Positions 24,028 to 28,776 of a DNA stretch of 28,776 nucleotides are shown one piece after another. The translations under genes and the position numbers were made by a program. The notes beneath the pieces are model-generated. The model was not told the origin of the DNA. It made no database searches and saw only the letters and a program-made list of their open reading frames with translations. Position 1 is the stretch's first letter, and every line of letters begins with the position of its first letter. Source of the stretch: CAZGVW01 sp964529265 (GTDB taxonomy: Bacteria > Planctomycetota > Phycisphaerae > Phycisphaerales > UBA1924); contig CAZGVW010000058.1 of NCBI GenBank assembly GCA_964529265.1, forward strand, positions 1 through 28,776. Reading direction: 5' to 3'.

Positions 24028-24569
24028 GTTTCCGCGCCGCTGCGCAGGCGCGCCTTGGCGCGCATCGCCGATCGTCGTTCTCGGACGTCAGCGCGCTCCG
24101 GCGCCCCTCCACCCGATTCCGGCCCGCGACGCGCTGCGCGTGCCCCATAACGCCCGAGCGGCGCTCCGCATCGCGCAATCACTCCCCTCCCCCATGTGCG
24201 CACTCCTCCGCGGCCGATGCACTCGCCGGCGCGCAACGCCGGATCGCCGGCCCCCGCGCCGGGTGGGGCTTTGGCGCCCAACTCCGCGGACTCCCCCCAA
24301 GTGACCCCCCCGATTCGTCGATGAAGCGGACTGAGCGCGAGAAACCCCAGGTGGACTCGCCTTTCCGATTCCCTCGTTCAGATTCGCCGCCGCCACGGCC
24401 TCGCGGGCGACTTCCCACTCGGTCGACACCCATGCCCCCAACACCACGCAAGGCAAACCGGCGAGCCAAACCAAATCAGTCACGCGCGAAACGACCGGCC
24501 TCAAAGGGAGGACCGGCCGCGCCCGCAACTTCGTTGGAGCAGACCGTTCAACTCAAGGAGACCTCGCTC
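24028..24569 (+). other. Long gene-free leader upstream of the low-complexity protein gene
   Basis: The frame of the downstream gene stays open through this 542-bp stretch, but third codon positions are only about half G/C in the last 140 bp, against nearly all G/C in the gene itself. I therefore read it as non-coding. No clear promoter or hairpin stands out. Confidence 0.5.
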
Positions 24570-25610
24570 ATGCACACGATGACCTATCCCTTCACCGGCG
24601 TGAACAACACGTTCTTCAACCCGGTGAACGTCCCCAACTTCATCAATCCCTGGACGCCCAACGTCTACGGCGGCTGCACGCCCATCGGCTGCGGCCCCAT
24701 CCCGACGTTCAACCAGTTCCCGATCAACCAGTTCCCGATCCAGCAGGGCCTCAATCAGCCCTTCTGCGGCCCCGTCGGCCAGCCCTACTGCGGCCCGATC
24801 AGCCAGCCCTTCGGCGGCCCCATCAGCCAGTGGAACAACACGCCCTACGGCGTCTGCCCGCCCGTCGGCGGCTTCACGCAGCCCTGGAGCGGCTACAGCC
24901 CCGTCCACGGCGGCTTCAACCCCATCAGTCAGTACAGCAACCCGATCAACGGCTTCTGCGGCCCGATCAACGGCAGCCCGATCAACACCTTCCCCGGCCA
25001 GACCTGGAACTCGCCCTTCGGCCAGAACTTCGGCGGCCCCATCGGCTGCACGCCGAACTTCATCAACCCCCTCACCTACGGCCAGAACTTCGTGCCGCCC
25101 TTTCTCGGTGGCCTGAACACGCCGTTCGGCTTCAACTCAGTTCCCTCTTACGGCCAGATTCCCTCCCCCGTCGGAATGCCCCTCGGCTTCGGCGGCTGGA
25201 ACACCCTGCCGACGTGGAACCAGGGCCCCACGACGCCCTTCGGCCTCAATAACTGGAACAACTGCGTCCCGCCCTCGTTCGTGAATCAGTTCGCGCCGTT
25301 CACCGGCGCCGTCCCCTTCAACTTCGGCCTGAACACGAACATCCCCGGTTGGAGCCCCCTCCACACCGGCTCGACCCTCCCCTACGCCTGGAACACGCCG
25401 TTCAACTACGGCTACAACCTCCCCTTCCAGGGCCATGTCAACACGCCCTTCACCGGCGTCCCCTACTTCCACGGTCAGCACCTCATGAACAACGGCTACC
25501 CGCACCCCTACCACCTCAACCACGACGGCCTCACCGTCACGACCTCCGTCAGCCCCAATGGCGTTCCCCACGGCGTCAAGGGCCCGGTCGTGCACCGCGA
25601 AGCCGCCTGA
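24570..25610 (+). CDS. Asn/Pro/Gly/Phe-rich low-complexity protein with FG and CGP motifs
   Basis: 346 residues from ATG at 24570, with AAGGAG 11 nt upstream and a sharp change in codon use at this point. I do not recognise a family. The whole protein is built of short irregular repeats rich in N, P, G, F and Q: FNQFPINQFPIQQG, PFCGPVGQPYCGPISQPFGG, NSPFGQNFGGPIG, LNTPFGFN and TTPFGLNNWNN. Charged residues are almost absent until the His-rich C-terminus (PHPYHLNHDG). About eight Cys residues occur, several in CGP or CTP. There is no signal peptide or membrane helix. Composition recalls FG-repeat, structural or condensate-forming proteins, but no function can be assigned. A strong terminator follows. 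Confidence 0.8.
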   Translation: MHTMTYPFTGVNNTFFNPVNVPNFINPWTPNVYGGCTPIGCGPIPTFNQFPINQFPIQQGLNQPFCGPVGQPYCGPISQPFGGPISQWNNTPYGVCPPVGGFTQPWSGYSPVHGGFNPISQYSNPINGFCGPINGSPINTFPGQTWNSPFGQNFGGPIGCTPNFINPLTYGQNFVPPFLGGLNTPFGFNSVPSYGQIPSPVGMPLGFGGWNTLPTWNQGPTTPFGLNNWNNCVPPSFVNQFAPFTGAVPFNFGLNTNIPGWSPLHTGSTLPYAWNTPFNYGYNLPFQGHVNTPFTGVPYFHGQHLMNNGYPHPYHLNHDGLTVTTSVSPNGVPHGVKGPVVHREAA

Positions 25611-25670
25611 GTTCCTGCACACTGAACGCGCATTTGCGCGTTTCCAGACTTGCTCGCATGATTTCGACGA

Positions 25671-25707
25671 CCGGCCCGCTCGGAAGAGTGGGCCGGCTGT
25701 CTTTTTT
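25671..25707 (+). terminator. Intrinsic terminator of the low-complexity protein gene
   Basis: CCGGCCC-G-CTC pairs with GAG-T-GGGCCGG around a GGAA tetraloop (25671-25696). CTGTC and six T (25702-25707) follow. It lies 60 bp after the stop codon. Confidence 0.92.
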
Positions 25708-25727
25708 GCGCGAGGACACGTCACCGT

Positions 25728-25756
25728 TTGACGCGCTCCACTCAAGTCATTCTCAT
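25728..25756 (+). promoter_or_regulatory. Candidate sigma-70-type promoter of the beta-propeller gene
   Basis: TTGACG (25728-25733) and TCTCAT (25751-25756) are 17 bp apart, 49 bp upstream of the start codon and just after the preceding terminator. They match consensus at 5 and 4 of 6 positions. Confidence 0.45.
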
Positions 25757-25804
25757 GTCCCCTCACTTCGAGCCGCCACGCGGCCCAAACACAGGAGCGC
25801 GGAC

Positions 25805-27139
25805 ATGAGAACTCCTGCAGCGGCGCTGCCGCTCTTCGCCCTCTCCACCTCGGCCCTCGCCGGAGCATGCGCCCCCGCATGGGATACCGCCTTCGGCGAT
25901 CCCGGCGCCAACGGCATCGTCAGGGCCCTGTGCTCCGGCGCCACCGCCGGCGCCCCGACCGAACTCCTCTACGCCGCCGGCTCATTCAACACCATCGATG
26001 GCGTCAACGCCAGCCGCATCGCCCAATACGATGGCGCCTCATGGACCCCCCTCGGCGCGGGGGTCAACAATCTTATCTCAGCCCTTACATTCTTCGATGA
26101 CGGCGCCGGCCCTCAACTCGTTGCAGGAGGCAACTTTACGATGGCTGGCGCCGTCCTCGCCAGCCGCGTCGCCCGCTGGGATGGCGCCGAGTGGTCCGCC
26201 CTCGGCGCCGGCGTCGGCGGCCCCGTCCGCGCCCTCTGCGCCCACGACGATGGCTCGGGCGGCGGCCCCGCCCTCTTTGTCGGCGGGGGCTTCGCCACCG
26301 CGGGCGGCGCCGCCGCGGCCAACATCGCCCGCTGGGACGGCGCCTCCTGGTCCGCCCTCTCCACAGGCCTCACCGGCGGCGCCCAGCCCGCCTGCCTCGC
26401 ACTCGCCTCCTTCGATGACGGCGCCGGCCCCGCCCTCTTCGCTGGCGGCGTCTTCACAACCGCCGGCGGCGCCCCCGCGGCCAACATCGCCCGCTGGCGC
26501 AACGGCGCCTGGACGCCCCTCGACGCCGGACTCAATGCCGAAGTCAGTGCCCTCGCCTTCTTCACCGATTCCACCGGCCCCGCCCTCTACGCCGGCGGCC
26601 TCTTCGGCCAGTCCGGCGCCACCGTCCTTCCACGCGTCGCGCGCTGGCGCTCCGGCGCCTCCGCGTGGACGCCCCTCGCCTCCGGCGTCACACATGCCGC
26701 AGCAACTGTGCGCGCCCTCACCGTCTTCGATGACGGCGCCGGCGAAGCGCTCTACATCGGCGGCGTCTTCCTCGATGTCAGCGGTGTCGCCGCATCCCAC
26801 ATCGCGCGCTGGACCGGCGATGAATGGCAGCCCGTCGGCCCCGGCGCCAACGCCAACGTCATGTCCCTCGCGCACGGTCCCGATTCGCTCGACCCCATGC
26901 TCGCCCTCGGCGGTCAGTTCACCTCCGCCGGCGGCGCCGCCGCATCCCAGATCGCCGCGTACATGGGCTGCGCCTCCTCCGCCCTCCTGGGCGATCTCAA
27001 CGGCGATGGCGCCGTCAACTCCTCCGACCTCGCGCAACTCCTCGGCGCGTGGGGCGGCGCCGGCGCGCCCGACCTCAACGAAGACGGCGTCGTCAACTCC
27101 TCCGACCTCGCCATCCTCCTCGGCAACTGGGGCGGCTGA
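25805..27139 (+). CDS. Secreted seven-repeat beta-propeller-like protein with dockerin-like C-terminus
   Basis: 444 residues from ATG at 25805 with AGGAG 8 nt upstream. The signal peptide MRTPAAALPLFALSTSALAG is followed by seven repeats of about 50 residues with the pattern AL..FDDGAGPALFAGGVFT, then AGG..A..IARWDGASWSAL.AG. Seven copies suggest a seven-bladed propeller; related repeats occur in many planctomycete surface proteins. Three copies share the same DNA 18-mer ttcgatgacggcgccggc (26093, 26411, 26726), a sign of internal duplication. The C-terminus has DLNGDGAVNSSDLAQLLGAW and DLNEDGVVNSSDLAILLGNW, a dockerin-type pair. No catalytic residues are recognised; binding or scaffolding is likely. 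Confidence 0.85.
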   Translation: MRTPAAALPLFALSTSALAGACAPAWDTAFGDPGANGIVRALCSGATAGAPTELLYAAGSFNTIDGVNASRIAQYDGASWTPLGAGVNNLISALTFFDDGAGPQLVAGGNFTMAGAVLASRVARWDGAEWSALGAGVGGPVRALCAHDDGSGGGPALFVGGGFATAGGAAAANIARWDGASWSALSTGLTGGAQPACLALASFDDGAGPALFAGGVFTTAGGAPAANIARWRNGAWTPLDAGLNAEVSALAFFTDSTGPALYAGGLFGQSGATVLPRVARWRSGASAWTPLASGVTHAAATVRALTVFDDGAGEALYIGGVFLDVSGVAASHIARWTGDEWQPVGPGANANVMSLAHGPDSLDPMLALGGQFTSAGGAAASQIAAYMGCASSALLGDLNGDGAVNSSDLAQLLGAWGGAGAPDLNEDGVVNSSDLAILLGNWGG

Positions 27140-27190
27140 TGCCTCGCGCCGCGCCCGACGCAAGCCTCCGCGCACACTCCGCGCGCGCAA

Positions 27191-27228
27191 ACACGGGCAA
27201 CACTCCCTGAAAGAGAGTCGTTGCCCGT
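27191..27228 (+). terminator. Intrinsic terminator of the beta-propeller gene
   Basis: ACGGGCAAC (27191-27199) pairs with GTTGCCCGT (27218-27226), with an inner ACTC/GAGT stem and one bulged C. The T-run is short (TTT). It lies about 50 bp after the stop codon, between convergent genes. Confidence 0.75.
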
Positions 27229-27333
27229 TTCGCCCGGCTCAGTGGTTCTGGCCGGATTCATCGCATCGAGGGCGGCCCTGGTCAGGCGGTCGTGCGGCCG
27301 CGCATCATGCGAACTCAGAAGGAGGATCCGTGA

Positions 27334-28437
27334 TCATCGGCGCCGGCGACCGGCGGCAAACGCGACAAGTCCGAGCAGCGCGGCCGTCCCGGGCGTCGGA
27401 ACAGTCACAACCCAGCCGATCACACCCTCGGACGGCGAAAGCCCGAGTCCGGAATAGGTGAGCCCGTCGCCCGAAATCGCCAGCGGCACCGAGAACAGGA
27501 AGCCCGGCTCGTACGCCACGCCCGCCGACGTGAAAAAGTCCGCCAGCGTCATGACCGCGCCATCCTGCCACACCACGCCCGTGCCGAAGATCGGCGGGCC
27601 GAAGTCGCGCACCGACCCCACGATCGTCGAGCCGTCATCGCTGATGCCGGTGCCGAACGCCGTCGGGAAGAAGAAATCGCCCGCGACCGGCTCGAGATAC
27701 TCGAACGCTGTCGTCACGGTGTTGTATCGCCACGACTGGTTGCTGAACGCAATGCCCGTCACCCACTGCCCATCCGCCGAGACAGACTGCGCTTCGCCGA
27801 CGTTGAAGCCGTCGCCGTCGAGGATGACTGTCTGCACGCCGTCGACCCACACCGCGCCGTTGCGGCCGCCGAACTCGCCATCCTGCCACCCGACCACCAC
27901 GGAGCCGTCGTAATCCGTCCCGTTCGCGCGCGATGACATGCCCGGAACAGTGGATCCCATGTCAACCGTGCCCGTGCCCTCCGCCCAACGAGTCGCGTGC
28001 GCCGTCCCGGCGTCCACCCAGCCCAGCCCCACAACGTGCTGCCCATCACCGGAAATCCCCCAACCCGACGACGTCGAGAAATCGGAGAATCCGCCGATGC
28101 CGCCCAGGTTGTGCCACTGGCCGCTCGTGACGTCGTACCACGCCATCTCGCCGCGACCGGTGTCGGGATTCACGTTCGTCCCGCCGATCCGCAGACCATC
28201 CGCCGAAATCGACGGCGTTCCGCCGAATCCATCGCCCGGAAGCGCGCCGCCGATCCCGACGATCCCCGCCTCCTCAGTCCACATCGCATACCCGCCGTGC
28301 CCCGGCGAAAGCGCGGCCACCACGCCGGTATCGCTGATCGACCACGGTTCAACGTTGGGGCCAAGGTTGAAGAACTGCGCCGACGCCGCGGACGACAGAG
28401 CGCCCGCGCTCACGATCAGAACGATCGCACGTTTCAT
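27334..28437 (-). CDS. PEP-CTERM-type secreted protein with HAF-like repeats
   Basis: 367 residues from ATG at 28437, with AGAGGAAG upstream. The signal peptide MKRAIVLIVSAGALSSAASA is followed by several repeats like those of the HAF family: ISDTGVVAALSPG, ISADGLRIGG, ISGDGQHVVG, DYDGSVVVGW, VSADGQWVTG and ISDDGSTIVG, each followed by an aromatic W or Y strand. The C-terminus VPTPGTAALLGLV-AFAAG-RRRR has the motif, hydrophobic segment and Arg cluster of a PEP-CTERM sorting signal, with Pro-Thr-Pro in place of Pro-Glu-Pro. Such tails are cut by exosortase; none is in this window. Function is unknown; it may be an envelope or extracellular-matrix protein. The frame extends to 28752 without support. 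Confidence 0.85.
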   Translation of the reverse strand: MKRAIVLIVSAGALSSAASAQFFNLGPNVEPWSISDTGVVAALSPGHGGYAMWTEEAGIVGIGGALPGDGFGGTPSISADGLRIGGTNVNPDTGRGEMAWYDVTSGQWHNLGGIGGFSDFSTSSGWGISGDGQHVVGLGWVDAGTAHATRWAEGTGTVDMGSTVPGMSSRANGTDYDGSVVVGWQDGEFGGRNGAVWVDGVQTVILDGDGFNVGEAQSVSADGQWVTGIAFSNQSWRYNTVTTAFEYLEPVAGDFFFPTAFGTGISDDGSTIVGSVRDFGPPIFGTGVVWQDGAVMTLADFFTSAGVAYEPGFLFSVPLAISGDGLTYSGLGLSPSEGVIGWVVTVPTPGTAALLGLVAFAAGRRRR

Positions 28438-28776
28438 GGTGTTTCTTCCTCTTCTTCTCGCTCTCCCAAGCGATTGACGTGTACTCGAACCTCCAGAGAA
28501 AAGCCCGCGGCAAGCCGTGGCCGCTGGGCCCTTGGGAACCAATCCCGTCCCCCACGCTAGCGGCGCAACCCGTTCCCCGCAATATTCCTCAGGGAAGATT
28601 GAGAAGAAACTTGCGGAGCGTGGCCACCACCCTCTAGAATGCCCCGGAACCGGGTGATTCCCCCAAAGCGGCGGCCAGATCCCGCCGATAACGCCCTGTG
28701 AGGCAAGCACTTGAAGGCGGTGACCGCGGCCAAACCAACTTTCGATGAACACTGCCGGCGATCCGTCCAGGGTCTC
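28438..28776. other. Upstream stretch with no assigned gene
   Basis: No recognisable gene lies here. A minus-strand frame open from the window edge to a TAG at 28634 (ending AALGESPGSGAF) could be the end of a gene beyond the window; there is no similarity I recognise. A terminator-like hairpin follows it at 28499-28530. Confidence 0.3.
28499..28530 (-). terminator. Terminator-like hairpin upstream of the PEP-CTERM gene
   Basis: On the minus strand GCCC-(A)-GCGGC pairs with GCCGC-GGGC (28504-28530, one bulged base), and TTTTT (complement of 28499-28503) follows at once. It lies only 62 bp before the start codon at 28437. It could end a minus-strand gene to the right, or act as an attenuator in the leader. 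Confidence 0.6.

Noticed and set aside
24024..24569. N-terminal extension of the low-complexity protein, including a basic segment from ATG at 24432
   Set aside because: Third-position GC drops sharply before 24570 and only the 24570 start has a ribosome site.
25998..27461. Plus-strand open frame of 487 residues
   Set aside because: Ser/Ala/Pro-only composition in another frame of the beta-propeller gene; not a protein.

Overview
The window is high-GC DNA, most likely from a planctomycete of the class Phycisphaerae. Several secreted proteins end in paired 'NSSDLA..L..WG' dockerin-like repeats (the kind annotated in this group as GC-type dockerins). One protein ends in a PEP-CTERM-like tail, three are prepilin-like, and lysine/arginine synthesis uses the LysW amino-group carrier. 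This placement rests on protein character only; no rRNA is present. I see no CRISPR array, integrase or transposase.

Layout. (1) 1-3549, minus strand: three tandem paralogues of a prepilin-like surface protein with a dockerin-like tail; the third runs off the left edge. A G-rich quadruplex-like tract and a tRNA-Gly(CCC) follow. (2) 4030-8496: a GT87/DUF2029 membrane glycosyltransferase, a PqqB-like metallo-hydrolase lipoprotein, a CNT nucleoside transporter and, divergent from it, a uridine-kinase-like P-loop kinase. The transporter/kinase pair looks like nucleoside salvage. (3) 8497-9888: a pyrimidine-rich repeat tract and a secreted S1/P1-type zinc nuclease. (4) 10185-15536, minus strand: the carrier-protein biosynthesis set lysW-lysX-lysY-lysZ-lysK, interrupted by a divergent monooxygenase/HxlR-regulator pair around a perfect palindrome. 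REP-like inverted repeats lie beside lysX and lysZ. (5) 15674-16258: thymidine kinase. (6) 16336-23365, minus strand: two large secreted dockerin proteins, a subtilase of about 1450 residues and a LamG-like protein. (7) 23620-27139, plus strand: a YjbQ-family protein, an unusual Asn/Pro/Gly/Phe-rich low-complexity protein, and a seven-repeat beta-propeller dockerin protein. (8) 27334-28437, minus strand: a PEP-CTERM-type protein with HAF-like repeats.

Two themes dominate. One is a surface repertoire: six proteins of four architectures share the dockerin-like tail, next to one with a different C-terminal sorting signal. The other is core metabolism: LysW-bound lysine and/or ornithine synthesis plus nucleoside salvage. 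LysX, LysZ, LysY and LysK act in turn on substrates attached to the C-terminal Glu of LysW; the aminotransferase LysJ is not in the window. The least explained items are the prepilin-dockerin array, the FG-containing low-complexity protein and the repeat families clustered in the lysW locus.
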